Notes: generated by a model not told the origin, from the sequence alone. Positions 52,071 through 61,300 are shown, counted from the first letter of the stretch. The stretch is 64,000 bases of DNA from Mesorhizobium sp. AR07 (GCF_024746815.1 NZ_CP080525.1:5822501-5886500), one strand, 5' to 3'. Translations and numbers: made by a program.

Positions 52071-52900
52071 GAATGGTCGAGAGCCGGGCCACGCTGACGA
52101 TCTCCTACGTCGTGCTCGGCATCGGTGCGTTCATCGCGCTGTTTCCGATCGCCTTACTGGTGCTCAATTCGTTGAAGCCGGCGGCCCTGATCGTGCAGAA
52201 CCCGCTGGCGCTGCCCAACCCCATTCGTTGGGAGAATTTCGTCAACGCCTGGAATCACGCCAAGTTTTCGAAAACCTTTGTCAATTCGCTGCTGCTGTCC
52301 GGCACGACGATTGTTCTCGTCTGCTCGACGTCGTCGCTGTCGGCCTACGTGCTGGCGCGCAGGAAAATCGCCTCGTGGAAGATCTGGACCTTCTACCTGC
52401 TGGCGACGACCACGGCGCCGATCCAGCTCTATATTTTCCCGCTCTATTTCGGCTTCGCCAAACTCGGCCTGATCAACAACGTCTTCGGCGTCGCGCTGAT
52501 CTATACCGCGCTCTACAGCCCTTTCGCGGTGATGCTGCTGAGGACGTATTTCATCGCCGTGCCGAAGGAGCTCGAGGAGGCCGCGCTGATCGACGGCGCC
52601 ACCCATTGGCAGGTGTTTTCCAAGGTCATGTTGCCCATCGTCTCGCCGGGCATCCTGACGGTCGCGCTGATCATCGGGCTCAACTCCTGGAACGAATTCC
52701 TGATCGCCGCGACGTTCCTGCAGAAGGCGGACAAGGTCACCGCCGTGATCGGCTTCTACCTGCTCAGCGGGCAATACAGTTCCGACTGGGGTGAGATCAT
52801 GGCCGCCGCGCTGATCATCGTGGTGCCGGTGGTGGTGCTGTTCGTCGCCATGCAGAAGCGGTTCATCGAGGGCATGGCGGGCGGCTCGGTCAAGGGTTGA
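52067..52900 (+). CDS. Carbohydrate ABC transporter permease (MalG-type)
   Basis: A 277-residue permease with six membrane spans and EAA loop LEEAALIDGATHWQVFSKVM. The conserved GLNSWNEFLIAATF stretch of the MalG branch is present. Coupled to the upstream permease gene; 42 bp separate it from the glycohydrolase-like gene. Confidence 0.93.
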   Translation: MRMVESRATLTISYVVLGIGAFIALFPIALLVLNSLKPAALIVQNPLALPNPIRWENFVNAWNHAKFSKTFVNSLLLSGTTIVLVCSTSSLSAYVLARRKIASWKIWTFYLLATTTAPIQLYIFPLYFGFAKLGLINNVFGVALIYTALYSPFAVMLLRTYFIAVPKELEEAALIDGATHWQVFSKVMLPIVSPGILTVALIIGLNSWNEFLIAATFLQKADKVTAVIGFYLLSGQYSSDWGEIMAAALIIVVPVVVLFVAMQKRFIEGMAGGSVKG

Positions 52901-52942
52901 ACTTTTTCGGGCTGAACTTTTTTCGATTATCTGGAGCAGAAC

Positions 52943-55051
52943 ATGCAGATTCCAAACGACTATCTGGAACGGGTCTATGCCGGCGTGCTTGGCAAGCTGG
53001 TGGGTGTCTATCTCGGCCGGCCGTTCGAGGGTTGGACTTACCAGAAGATCATGAAGGAGCTCGGGCCGATCGACTATTACGTGCATGAGCGCCTGAACCA
53101 GCCGCTGGTGGTGACCGACGACGATGTCGCCGGCACCTTCACCTTCATCCGCGCGCTCGAGGACTACGGTATCTCGCCCGATCTGCCGGCCGAAGCCATC
53201 GGCAAAGCCTGGCTCAACTACATCGTCGAGGAGCGCTCGATCCTGTGGTGGGGCGGCTCAGGCAATTCGACCGAGCACACGGCTTGGCTCAATCTCAAGA
53301 AAGGCATTCCGGCGCCGCATTCGGGCTCCACCGCCACCAACGGTCTGACCGTCGCCGAGCAGATCGGCGCGCAGATCTTCATCGATGGCTGGGCGATGGT
53401 GGCACCTGGGCAGCCGGAGCTGGCAGCGAAGCTTGCCGAGCAGGCCGGCAAGGTTTCGCATGACGGAGAATCCGTCCATGCGGCGATGCTGTGGGCGGCG
53501 ATGGAGGCCGAAGCCTTCGTATCCAGTGACATCGACCACCTCATCGATACTGGGCTGTCGGTTATCCCGCGCGACAGCTTGATCGCAAAACTCATCGCCG
53601 ACATCCGCGGTTGGGTGAAACAACATCCCGACTGGCACGACACACGCCAGAAGATCGAGGACAAATACGGCTACGACAAATATCCCGGCAACTGCCATGT
53701 CGTGCCGAACCACGCCTTGATGGTGATGGCAGTGCTCTATGCGCCCGACGATTTCCAGAAGGCGCAGATGATCGTCAACACCTCCGGCTGGGACACCGAC
53801 TGCAACGCCGGCAATGTCGGCTGCCTGCTCGCTTTGATGCTCGGCCTCGACGGCATCGAGGCCGGCCCGGACTGGCGCGGGCCGATCGCCGACCGCCTGC
53901 TGATCTCCTCGGCCGACGGCGGCAACTCGATCAATGACGCGGTGCGCACCGCCTATTACATCGCCAACCTCGGCATGGCGCTCGCCGGTGGAAATCCGCT
54001 CGATGCGCCGAAGGGCGGTGCACAGTTTCACTTCTCGCTGTCAGGCAGCCAGCAAGGCTTCCGGCCGGTTGAGGGTCATGGCTCCTTGAGCGGCGTTCGC
54101 ATCGGCAATGTCGAATTTGAAAACGCCAGGGCGCTTACCGTGAACTACGAGGCGCTGGGTCCCGGCCAGAGTGCCGCGGTGACGACGCCGACATTCTCGC
54201 CGCGCGAGGTGCTGTCGATGCGCACCTACGATCTGATGGCCACGCCGCTGGTCTATCCGGGGCAAGTGGTCAAGGCACGCATCGTCGCCGATCGCCACAA
54301 CAAGGGCGCGGTGTCCGCCCAGTTGCGCATTCGCGCCTATGATGGCGATGATCGCCTGCGCGACATCGACGGCGATGCCGTCACCTTGAATGCAGGCGAG
54401 GACCGCACGCTTTCATGGCGTCTGCCGGATCTGGACGGCCAGCCGATCGCCGAGATCGGCATCGTGCTGACCAGCGTCGGCAAGCGCGCGGACGGCCGTG
54501 TGCTGCTCGACTATCTCAGCTGGGACGGCATGCCGGAACTCACGCTGCACCGTCCCGCCGGCGATTGCGATTTCTGGCGCATGGCCTGGGTCAATGGCGT
54601 CAGCTTTTTCTCCAAGCGCTTCCCGCCGAGCTTCCGCATTTCGCAAAGCCGCGACGAGGGCATCGTCATTCACGGCACGCGGCAGTGGACCGACTACAAG
54701 GTTTCCAGCGACATCGTCATTCATCTCGGCAATTACGGTGGCGTGTGCGCGCGGGTTCAGGGACTGCGGCGTTATTACGCCGTGCGCGCCACCCGCGATG
54801 GCAAACTGCAGATCGTCCGCACAAGGGACGCCGACACGCTCGTCCTGGCGGAGACGAATTTCGATCTCGTCTTCGAAAAGGCCATCCCGGTGACGCTGAC
54901 AGTCAAGGGCAACCGCATCGGTGCGCTTTTCGGCGGTGTGGCGCTCGAGGCGCAGGACACCAGTGCGGAGGCGTTCACGAATGGCGGCATCGGACTGCTG
55001 ATCGCGGAAGGCGCCATGTCCACCGACAAGGTGCATGTGAGCGGGACCTGA
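52943..55051 (+). CDS. ADP-ribosylglycohydrolase-family protein with C-terminal beta-rich domain
   Basis: A 702-residue protein. Residues 1-350 are the all-helical DraG/ADP-ribosylglycohydrolase fold with both metal-binding motifs: VTDDDVAGTFTF near the N-terminus and GWDTDCNAGNVG later. Residues 370-700 have alternating beta-type sequence resembling a sugar-binding jelly-roll (concanavalin-like) module. No signal peptide is seen. It sits between permease and ATPase genes of a sugar importer, which points to hydrolysis of an imported N- or O-glycoside such as a ribosylated compound rather than protein de-ADP-ribosylation. The C-terminal assignment is tentative. Confidence 0.85.
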   Translation: MQIPNDYLERVYAGVLGKLVGVYLGRPFEGWTYQKIMKELGPIDYYVHERLNQPLVVTDDDVAGTFTFIRALEDYGISPDLPAEAIGKAWLNYIVEERSILWWGGSGNSTEHTAWLNLKKGIPAPHSGSTATNGLTVAEQIGAQIFIDGWAMVAPGQPELAAKLAEQAGKVSHDGESVHAAMLWAAMEAEAFVSSDIDHLIDTGLSVIPRDSLIAKLIADIRGWVKQHPDWHDTRQKIEDKYGYDKYPGNCHVVPNHALMVMAVLYAPDDFQKAQMIVNTSGWDTDCNAGNVGCLLALMLGLDGIEAGPDWRGPIADRLLISSADGGNSINDAVRTAYYIANLGMALAGGNPLDAPKGGAQFHFSLSGSQQGFRPVEGHGSLSGVRIGNVEFENARALTVNYEALGPGQSAAVTTPTFSPREVLSMRTYDLMATPLVYPGQVVKARIVADRHNKGAVSAQLRIRAYDGDDRLRDIDGDAVTLNAGEDRTLSWRLPDLDGQPIAEIGIVLTSVGKRADGRVLLDYLSWDGMPELTLHRPAGDCDFWRMAWVNGVSFFSKRFPPSFRISQSRDEGIVIHGTRQWTDYKVSSDIVIHLGNYGGVCARVQGLRRYYAVRATRDGKLQIVRTRDADTLVLAETNFDLVFEKAIPVTLTVKGNRIGALFGGVALEAQDTSAEAFTNGGIGLLIAEGAMSTDKVHVSGT

Positions 55052-55085
55052 ACGTCTCGCGTCGACAATACCAGGAAAGATTCCG

Positions 55086-56162
55086 ATGGCTTCAGTTGAA
55101 ATCGCCAATGTCCTCAAATCCTACGCCGGGCACCAAGTCCTGCACGGCGTGTCGGTCAAGATTCCGGATGGTCAGTTCGTGGTGCTGGTCGGTCCGTCGG
55201 GCTGCGGCAAGTCCACGCTGCTGCGCATGATCGCCGGACTGGAGGACATTTCGGGCGGAACGATCAGCATTGGCGACAGGGTCGTCAACGACCTGCCGCC
55301 GAAGCAACGCGACATCTCCATGGTGTTCCAGAATTATGCGCTCTACCCGCATATGACGGTCGCCGAAAACATGGCGTTCTCGATGACGCTTGCAAAAGCG
55401 CCGAAGGCGCAAAAGGCCGAGCGGGTGGCAAAGGCCGCGGAAATCCTCGGCCTGACGCCGCTGCTCGACCGTTACCCACGTCAGCTGTCGGGCGGCCAAC
55501 GTCAGCGTGTCGCCATGGGCCGCTCGATCGTGCGCAACCCACAGGTCTTCCTGTTCGACGAACCGCTGTCGAACCTGGACGCCAAATTGCGCGTCGCGAT
55601 GCGCGCCGAGATCAAGGCGCTGCATCAACGCCTGCGCACCACCACCGTCTATGTGACGCACGATCAGGTGGAAGCCATGACGATGGCCGACCAGATCGTC
55701 GTGTTGAACAACGGCCGGGTGGAGCAGATCGGCACGCCGCTCGATCTTTACGACCACCCGGTCAATCTGTTCGTCGCCACCTTCATCGGTTCGCCGTCGA
55801 TGAACATCATCAACGGTGTGGTCGCTCGCAACAACGGCACGCCGGTGGTGCGGACAAGCGACGGAACAGCGTTGCCGGTCGGTTCAGCCTTCGGCGTGGC
55901 GGACGGAAAGAAGGTCCATTACGGGTTCCGGCCAGAGCATTTGAGTGTCTGCGCGCCGGGCAAGGGGATCGCGGCATTGGTCGGCGTGGTCGAGCCGATG
56001 GGCTCGGAGACCCAGGTTCATCTGACGATCGGTGGCGAACCGGCTGTCGCCGTATTTCGCGAGAGGATCAGCGCCCGTCCTGGGGAAACGCTTTTTGTCG
56101 AACCCGATGTCGCCAAGTTGAACCTGTTCGACGCCGAGACCCGCCGATCCCTGGAGATTTGA
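55086..56162 (+). CDS. Carbohydrate ABC transporter ATPase (MsmK/UgpC type)
   Basis: A 358-residue ATPase: Walker A GPSGCGKST, signature LSGGQRQRVAMGRSI, Walker B FLFDEPLSNLDAKLR, H-loop VYVTHDQVEAMTMADQ, and a C-terminal TOBE-type regulatory domain (residues 240-358). It completes the region F importer and could also serve other MalFG-type importers, since ATPases of this class are often shared. Confidence 0.95.
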   Translation: MASVEIANVLKSYAGHQVLHGVSVKIPDGQFVVLVGPSGCGKSTLLRMIAGLEDISGGTISIGDRVVNDLPPKQRDISMVFQNYALYPHMTVAENMAFSMTLAKAPKAQKAERVAKAAEILGLTPLLDRYPRQLSGGQRQRVAMGRSIVRNPQVFLFDEPLSNLDAKLRVAMRAEIKALHQRLRTTTVYVTHDQVEAMTMADQIVVLNNGRVEQIGTPLDLYDHPVNLFVATFIGSPSMNIINGVVARNNGTPVVRTSDGTALPVGSAFGVADGKKVHYGFRPEHLSVCAPGKGIAALVGVVEPMGSETQVHLTIGGEPAVAVFRERISARPGETLFVEPDVAKLNLFDAETRRSLEI

Positions 56163-56398
56163 GGAGCGATCCGACGGGCTCTCGCATCGTGCGCGTAACA
56201 GCCGTTTGAAATATTATTTGCCTCCAGGCCTTACCATGCAGCGCTGACTTTCTTCCATTCGGCGCGGATTGGAGTGTCCGTTGCTTTGATCGGAAGGCCC
56301 TGCGTGTCACCGTGGGTGCACTGTCCATGCCCAGGGTGCTTGCCGATGGTCGCTTCTACTTCTCGTGGGCAAGGGCGGGGAAAAGAAGGAACCTGACC

Positions 56399-57418
56399 AT
56401 GCCCAGAATTGTGCCGGTACTCGATCTGAGCCGTCTCGAACAAGGTGCGTCCGAGCATCGCACCTTTCTCCTGGACCTGCGCACGTCGGCCCGGGACGTC
56501 GGCTTCTTCTATCTCGGTGGCCACGGAATTTCGGCCTCGGAGATCGATGACGTGCTCGACGTTTCGCGCCGGTTCTTCGCGTTGCCGGAGGCGGACAAAC
56601 TGGCGATCGAAATGGTCAAGTCCTCGCAGTTTCGCGGCTACACGCGTGCCGGCGGCGAACTGACCAGGGGCGCGGCCGACTGGCGTGAACAACTCGACAT
56701 CGGCGTCGAGCGCCAACCGATACCGCAAGGGCCGGGAATTGCGCCTTGGACGCGGCTGCAAGGGCCGAACCAGTGGCCCTCTGCACTGCCGGATCTCAAG
56801 CCGGCGCTGCTGGCATGGCAGACCAGGGCGACGGCGGTGGCGATCCGGCTGCTGAAAGCCTTCGCGCTGTCGCTCGATCAGCCCGAAGACGCCTTCGACG
56901 CGATCTACCGTGACGCGCCCAACCATCGCATGAAGATCGTGCGCTATCCCGGCCGTGACGCGACGGAGGGCGACCAGGGTGTCGGTGCGCACAAGGATGG
57001 CGGCTTCCTGACCCTGCTGCTGCAGGACAACAACAAGGGCCTGCAGGTCGAGTATGACGGAAGCTGGGTCAATGTGGACCCACTCCCCGGAACGCTGGTC
57101 GTCAACATCGGCGAACTGCTTGAACTGGCGTCGAATGGCTATCTGCGCGCCACCGTGCATCGTGTGGTGACGCCGCCCGCCGGCGTCGAGCGGATTTCCG
57201 TTCCCTTCTTCTTCAGCGCGCGGCTGGATGCGACCATACCGCTGCTGGATTTGCCCGAGGAACTGGCGGCGGAAGCACGCGGACCGGCGAGTGATCCGGA
57301 CAATCCATTGTTTCGCGATGTCGGGACCAATGTCCTGAAAAGTCGTCTGCGCTCACATCCCGACGTCGCGCGCCGCCACTATGCTGATCTTCTGGAGACC
57401 GGAGCGGTACGGCCGTGA
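56399..57418 (+). CDS. 2-oxoglutarate/Fe(II)-dependent dioxygenase (isopenicillin N synthase-like)
   Basis: A 339-residue non-heme iron enzyme. The iron triad is His198-x-Asp200 (GAHKDGGFLTLLLQD) and His254 (ATVHRVV); Arg265-x-Ser267 (RISVPFFFS) binds the 2-oxoglutarate carboxylate. The N-terminal DIOX_N region (VPVLDLSRL, RDVGFFYLGGHGI) is typical. AAGGAA precedes the ATG at 56399. It is 236 bp after the ATPase gene in the same direction, and whether it belongs to the importer operon is unclear. The 56163-56398 gap holds nothing clear. Confidence 0.92.
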   Translation: MPRIVPVLDLSRLEQGASEHRTFLLDLRTSARDVGFFYLGGHGISASEIDDVLDVSRRFFALPEADKLAIEMVKSSQFRGYTRAGGELTRGAADWREQLDIGVERQPIPQGPGIAPWTRLQGPNQWPSALPDLKPALLAWQTRATAVAIRLLKAFALSLDQPEDAFDAIYRDAPNHRMKIVRYPGRDATEGDQGVGAHKDGGFLTLLLQDNNKGLQVEYDGSWVNVDPLPGTLVVNIGELLELASNGYLRATVHRVVTPPAGVERISVPFFFSARLDATIPLLDLPEELAAEARGPASDPDNPLFRDVGTNVLKSRLRSHPDVARRHYADLLETGAVRP

Positions 57419-57424
57419 AGCCTT

Positions 57425-57472
57425 ATGCATGTCGCCCAAAAGTGGTCCCGGTTTTGGGAGAACGACATGCAT
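57425..57472. repeat. Palindromic intergenic repeat (copy 2)
   Basis: ATGCATGTCGCCCAAAA (57425-57441) pairs with GTTTTGGGAGAACGACATGCAT (51 bp element ending at 57472). It is nearly identical to 24463-24511. It begins six bases after the dioxygenase stop. Confidence 0.8.
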
Positions 57473-57549
57473 AAAAATAGAAACTTAAAGCAATGCGGAA
57501 CAGATTTTCGCCGTTCTGCTCGTTCTTTGGAACGTCATTCGTCGCCAAG

Positions 57550-57675
57550 CCACTGAAATAAGCTCAAACAGGTAAAATCGTTCGGCGGTCTCCTCCCATT
57601 CCGCTGAACGGTGTTCCCCTCTGAAGGTTTTGACCTTCTTTTGGCCGGGCCGTTTTCGAGCCCGGCCATTTTTTG
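57550..57675 (+). ncRNA. Alpha-r14 (NfeR1)-like trans-acting small RNA candidate
   Basis: A hairpin with arms CGTTCGGCGG (57579-57588) and CCGCTGAACG (57601-57610, one G-U) presents the loop TCTCCTCCCATT, an anti-Shine-Dalgarno sequence. A small second hairpin (GAAGG 57623-57627 with CCTTC 57634-57638) and an intrinsic terminator follow. This layout and the CUCCUCCC loop match the rhizobial alpha-r14 family, which represses ABC-transporter mRNAs by pairing near ribosome-binding sites. The 5' end is estimated from the usual length of about 120 nt; no promoter was pinned down. Confidence 0.65.
57643..57674 (+). terminator. Intrinsic terminator of the small RNA
   Basis: GGCCGGGC (57643-57650) and GCCCGGCC (57660-57667) form an 8-bp GC stem followed by ATTTTTTG. 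The T run is on the plus strand, which sets the direction of the small RNA. From here to 58140 no other gene is supported. Confidence 0.8.
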
Positions 57676-58140
57676 TGCCGTGGTCTTGGAAGGCGCGATA
57701 GCGGACCTCGGCGGTTCTTTTCCGTCTCTCGCGAAACCCTTCGGCGCGGCGGAAAGAAGCAGCATGGCGAGCAGAGTCGACATTGCATGAGGATGTCACT
57801 ATATACCGGCGGCTTCGACCAGCGCGCCTGAGGGCAGCGCCCTCGAAGCAACTGTAAATGTGTTACGGATTGCGCCATCTATTGTGACGAAAATCGGCTC
57901 TGAAACCGGAAAAAAGCAAATAGAAACAGTGGCGCAAAGCTGGGCGTGATCCCGGCCAGCGGTACCGACCCCTCAGAAACAGAAAATGCTCTTGAACCCT
58001 CGATTTCCTTTGGCTCTGTGGACCTTGGACGAGATCGGCTTGCCGGTTGGCGACGACTCGGCTCGAATGGGCACATGCATCCTTCGCGGGGTGTCGACGT
58101 TTATGATTACCAACCGGCTTTGCCGCCAGGGAACAGCAGT

Positions 58141-58395
58141 ATGAGTGAACACGCGATCGAGTTCTTGCGGGGATGGATCGGCGAAAAGGTCCAGTGCCAG
58201 CCTTCCCAGGCCAGGATCGACAAGCAGGCCGAGACGCTGGCCAGGGAATGCGCTGCCAAGGCGGCGGAGGTCGGCATCCCCCTGGAGGATATCCAGGAAG
58301 AAGTCGGCGACATTCAGGAACTGATTGCATCGCGGCTCGAGGAAGCGGCCGAGGCCGACGAGCACCAGCAGGCCTCCAGCAAGGCCGCGGAATGA
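58141..58395 (+). CDS. DUF768-type small protein
   Basis: An 84-residue acidic helical protein starting MSEHAIEFLRGWIGEKV, the recurring start of DUF768 proteins, which are abundant in Mesorhizobium. The remainder (ETLARECAAKAAEVGIPLED, then an acidic tail) is predicted helical. Function is unknown. It stands alone, followed by tandem hairpins. Confidence 0.82.
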   Translation: MSEHAIEFLRGWIGEKVQCQPSQARIDKQAETLARECAAKAAEVGIPLEDIQEEVGDIQELIASRLEEAAEADEHQQASSKAAE

Positions 58396-58413
58396 CCTTA
58401 TAGGGGCACCCTG

Positions 58414-58477
58414 TCTGAAACGCGGGCTGCTCGGCCCGCGTCTTCTCTGAAACGCGGGCTACTTGGCCCGCGTCTTC
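58414..58477. repeat. Two tandem 32-bp hairpin units (terminator-like)
   Basis: Units at 58414-58445 and 58446-58477 differ at two positions, both in the loop. Each contains the stem ACGCGGGC / GCCCGCGT followed by CTTC. They separate the DUF768 gene from the convergent P1 peptidase gene and probably arose by local duplication of a transcription terminator. Confidence 0.75.
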
Positions 58478-58492
58478 GTATCAGCCATCCCG

Positions 58493-59611
58493 TCAGCCAA
58501 ATTTTTCTTTCAGCCACATCTTCGGCAGCGCCGGCACGAAGTTGCCGTCGCGCCCAGTCATGTCGTCATTGGCGACCAAGGCGTTGAGGATCGCTTCCTC
58601 CACGCTCCGGATCACCGCATCGAAAAACGGATCGATGTCGGTGTCCGGAACAAACTCGGCGCTGGCGATGCGGCCTGATGGCGCCAGCGCCGCGCTCGCA
58701 TTGGCGGTCGAGAAGGCGATAAAAATATCGCCTGAGCTGTGATAGCCGAAGCCGCCGGTCATGGCGACGCCGAGCGGCACGCGGCGGGCCAGCCGTTTCA
58801 TCTGATGCGGCAGGAAGGGCGCGTCCGTGGCGATGACGGCGATGATCGAGCCCTTTTCGGCGCGCGGCGCGCCTTCGCGGATCGCCGGCTCGGCAAGTTC
58901 CGGCCCGGCACGCAGGCCACGAATGGTAAAGTTTCGCCGCTTGCCGAAATTCGACTGCACGAAGGCGCCGACCGTGTAGGTGCAGCCTTGCCATTCGACG
59001 ATGCGCGATGCGGTGCCGGAACCGGCCTTGAAGCCGAAGGTGATCATGCCGGTGCCCCCACCGACACTGCCTTCCTCGATCGGTCCGCTGGCCGCACCGT
59101 CAAGCGCCTGGGCAACATGCTCTGATGTCAGATGATGGCCGTTGATGTCGTTGAGGAAGCCGTCATAGGTTTCCGCTGCCACCGGCAGGCCCCAGCCGCT
59201 GTCGAGTGCGGCCGGCAATATTTGCTGCATCCAGCGCAGCGTGCCGTCGCGCGAGACACCGCAGGAATGCGTGTTGGTGATGGTGATTGGGAAATTGAAA
59301 GCGCCGGTTTCCTCGACGATGTGCGAGCCGGTCAGTTCGCCATTGCCGTTCTGGCTGAAGATGCCGGCGAAGACCGGCGTGGCAAGCTCGGCGCGCGGCC
59401 TGGGCAGGATCGCGGTCACGCCGGTGCGCACCGGTCCCTTGCCGACGACGAGCGCGCCATCACCCGAAATCACCGTCGCGTAACCGACCGCTACGCCGGC
59501 CACGTCGGTGATCGCATTGAACGCCCCGGGCGTCCCGTCGAAGTCGATGCCGAAGCTTCGCGCGCGCGGCTTGCCGGAAGGCGTTGCCAGATGGTTCGGA
59601 TTGTCGGTCAT
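58493..59611 (-). CDS. P1-family peptidase (DmpA/aminopeptidase type, self-processing)
   Basis: A 372-residue DmpA-family protein. These Ntn-like enzymes cleave themselves before a Ser that becomes the nucleophile; here the site is in EEGSVGGGTGM. Other family stretches are GVAVGYATV near the N-terminus, NTHSCGVSRDG, and AMTGGFGYHSSGD. The ATG at 59611 is four bases after the xseA stop, so both are in one operon. Substrates are typically small D- or beta-amino-acid peptides. Confidence 0.9.
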   Translation of the reverse strand: MTDNPNHLATPSGKPRARSFGIDFDGTPGAFNAITDVAGVAVGYATVISGDGALVVGKGPVRTGVTAILPRPRAELATPVFAGIFSQNGNGELTGSHIVEETGAFNFPITITNTHSCGVSRDGTLRWMQQILPAALDSGWGLPVAAETYDGFLNDINGHHLTSEHVAQALDGAASGPIEEGSVGGGTGMITFGFKAGSGTASRIVEWQGCTYTVGAFVQSNFGKRRNFTIRGLRAGPELAEPAIREGAPRAEKGSIIAVIATDAPFLPHQMKRLARRVPLGVAMTGGFGYHSSGDIFIAFSTANASAALAPSGRIASAEFVPDTDIDPFFDAVIRSVEEAILNALVANDDMTGRDGNFVPALPKMWLKEKFG

Positions 59612-59615
59612 GGTC

Positions 59616-61181
59616 TCAGAACAGCGATCCCTGATTGCCTGGTGCCTTGGTCTTGGCCGCCGGCTTGGCCACGGCTTTCGGTTTTGCCGTGCCGCTGGTT
59701 GCAATCGCATCGGCGGTGCCGTCGGCGAACTCCAGCGAAAGCGCCATTCCCGACGCCACCTCGGCCGCATGTTTGATCACCGCTCCGTCGGCGTCCTTCA
59801 CCAGGGCGAAGCCGCGCGCCAGAACGGCCTTGTGGGAAAGCGTGGTCAGCAGGCGCTCCGCCTGGCTCAACTGTCCGCGCAGGCGCTCGAGCCGGACAGA
59901 GATCACCCGATCCTGCCGCCGCGCCAGTGCCGCCAGCGTGTCTCCTTGCAGTTTCTGGCGTCGCACGATCGGTGCCGGCGAAAGCCGCGTCGCGGTGCGC
60001 GATAATCGTGCGCGGCGTTCGCGCACGATGGCAAAAAAAGCCGCCTGCGCGCGGGCGAGATCGCGCCCGATCAGCGTGCGGGCCTCATTCATGCGCCGTG
60101 ACAGTGTGGCCGGCGTCAGCCTTTGGGCTTGAAGCCGTGCCCGCTTGCGGTCGACGCTGACGGACAGCGCCCGGCCGAGCCGGCTTGTCGCCTCGTCGAG
60201 GCGGCGGCGCGGCAGTGCCAGCAGTTGATCGGGCGAGGGGAGCGCGCGGGCGGCCGCACGGGCAGCCTGCCGCTTGCGCTCGAAATTGCGCAAGACCGCC
60301 GCCTTGAGTCGCGCGCCAAGGCTGGCAAGCGTCGCTTCGAGGTCAGCCCGCACCGGCACGGCGATTTCGGCGGCACCTGTCGGTGTCGGCGCCCGCACGT
60401 CCGCGACGAGGTCGATCAGCGTCCAGTCGGTCTCGTGGCCGACAGCCGAGATCACCGGAATGGCGGAGGCGGCGACGGCACGCGCCAGCGCCTCGTCGTT
60501 GAAGCCCCAGAGGTCTTCGAGGCTGCCGCCGCCGCGCGCCACGATCAGCAGATCGGGGCGCTGGATGGCGCCATCCCAGGCCAGCGCGTTGAAGCCATTG
60601 ACCGCGGCGGTCACTTCCGCTCCCGCCGTCTCGCCCTGCACGCGCACCGGCCAGACCAGCACATGCAGCGGGAACCGGTCCTTGATGCGATGGATGATGT
60701 CGCGGATGACGGCGCCTGTCGGTGACGTCACGACACCGATGACGCGCGGCATGAACGGCAGCAACCGCTTGCGGCCGGTGTCGAACAGGCCCTCGGCCTG
60801 CAGCCGGCGTTTGCGCTCTTCCAGCAGCGCCATCAAGGCTCCGGCGCCGGCGGGCTCTAGATTGTCGATGACGATTTGGTAGTTGGATTTGCCGGGATAG
60901 GTGGTGAGCTTGCCGGTGGCGATCACTTCCATCCCCTCCTCGGGGCGGAATTTCAGCCGGCTCATCGTGCCCTTCCACACCACGGCGTCCAGCCGCGCGC
61001 GGTCGTCCTTTAGCGCGAAATAGGCATGACCGGACGAATGCGGCCCGCGATAGCCTGATATTTCGCCGCGCACCCGCACATTGCCGAAGACGTCCTCGAC
61101 CGTGCGCTTCAGGGCGCCGGAAATCTCGCTCACCGTGTATTCGGTGGCGTTGGTGCGTGATTCGGATACTGCCTCGCTCAT
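59616..61181 (-). CDS. xseA: Exodeoxyribonuclease VII large subunit
   Basis: A 521-residue large subunit of exonuclease VII, which degrades single-stranded DNA with the small subunit XseB (not in this window). The N-terminal OB fold (YTVSEISGALKRTVEDVFGN, VRGEISGYRGPHSSGHAYF) and the catalytic region (VITSPTGA-like VVTSPTGAVIRDI, ARGGGSLEDLWGFNDE, SAVGHETDWTL) are well conserved. A long coiled-coil region and an Ala/Lys-rich C-terminal tail (AKPKAVAKPAAKTK) follow. The start at MSEAVSES is preferred over 61235. Confidence 0.96.
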   Translation of the reverse strand: MSEAVSESRTNATEYTVSEISGALKRTVEDVFGNVRVRGEISGYRGPHSSGHAYFALKDDRARLDAVVWKGTMSRLKFRPEEGMEVIATGKLTTYPGKSNYQIVIDNLEPAGAGALMALLEERKRRLQAEGLFDTGRKRLLPFMPRVIGVVTSPTGAVIRDIIHRIKDRFPLHVLVWPVRVQGETAGAEVTAAVNGFNALAWDGAIQRPDLLIVARGGGSLEDLWGFNDEALARAVAASAIPVISAVGHETDWTLIDLVADVRAPTPTGAAEIAVPVRADLEATLASLGARLKAAVLRNFERKRQAARAAARALPSPDQLLALPRRRLDEATSRLGRALSVSVDRKRARLQAQRLTPATLSRRMNEARTLIGRDLARAQAAFFAIVRERRARLSRTATRLSPAPIVRRQKLQGDTLAALARRQDRVISVRLERLRGQLSQAERLLTTLSHKAVLARGFALVKDADGAVIKHAAEVASGMALSLEFADGTADAIATSGTAKPKAVAKPAAKTKAPGNQGSLF

Positions 61182-61300
61182 CGGCCGATTGGGGAACGGT
61201 TGAACGCCCGCGTCAAGGCGCCTGTGACGGACCACACGTCATAACGCGATCTTAAGCCTGGTTTGATTGACTTCGCTGCAACGAAGCTGGCCAAGGACGC

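Noticed and set aside
57485..57878. Short minus-strand frames across the small-RNA locus
   Set aside because: The region is better explained by hairpins and a plus-strand terminator; the frames are Arg-rich without start signals or homology.
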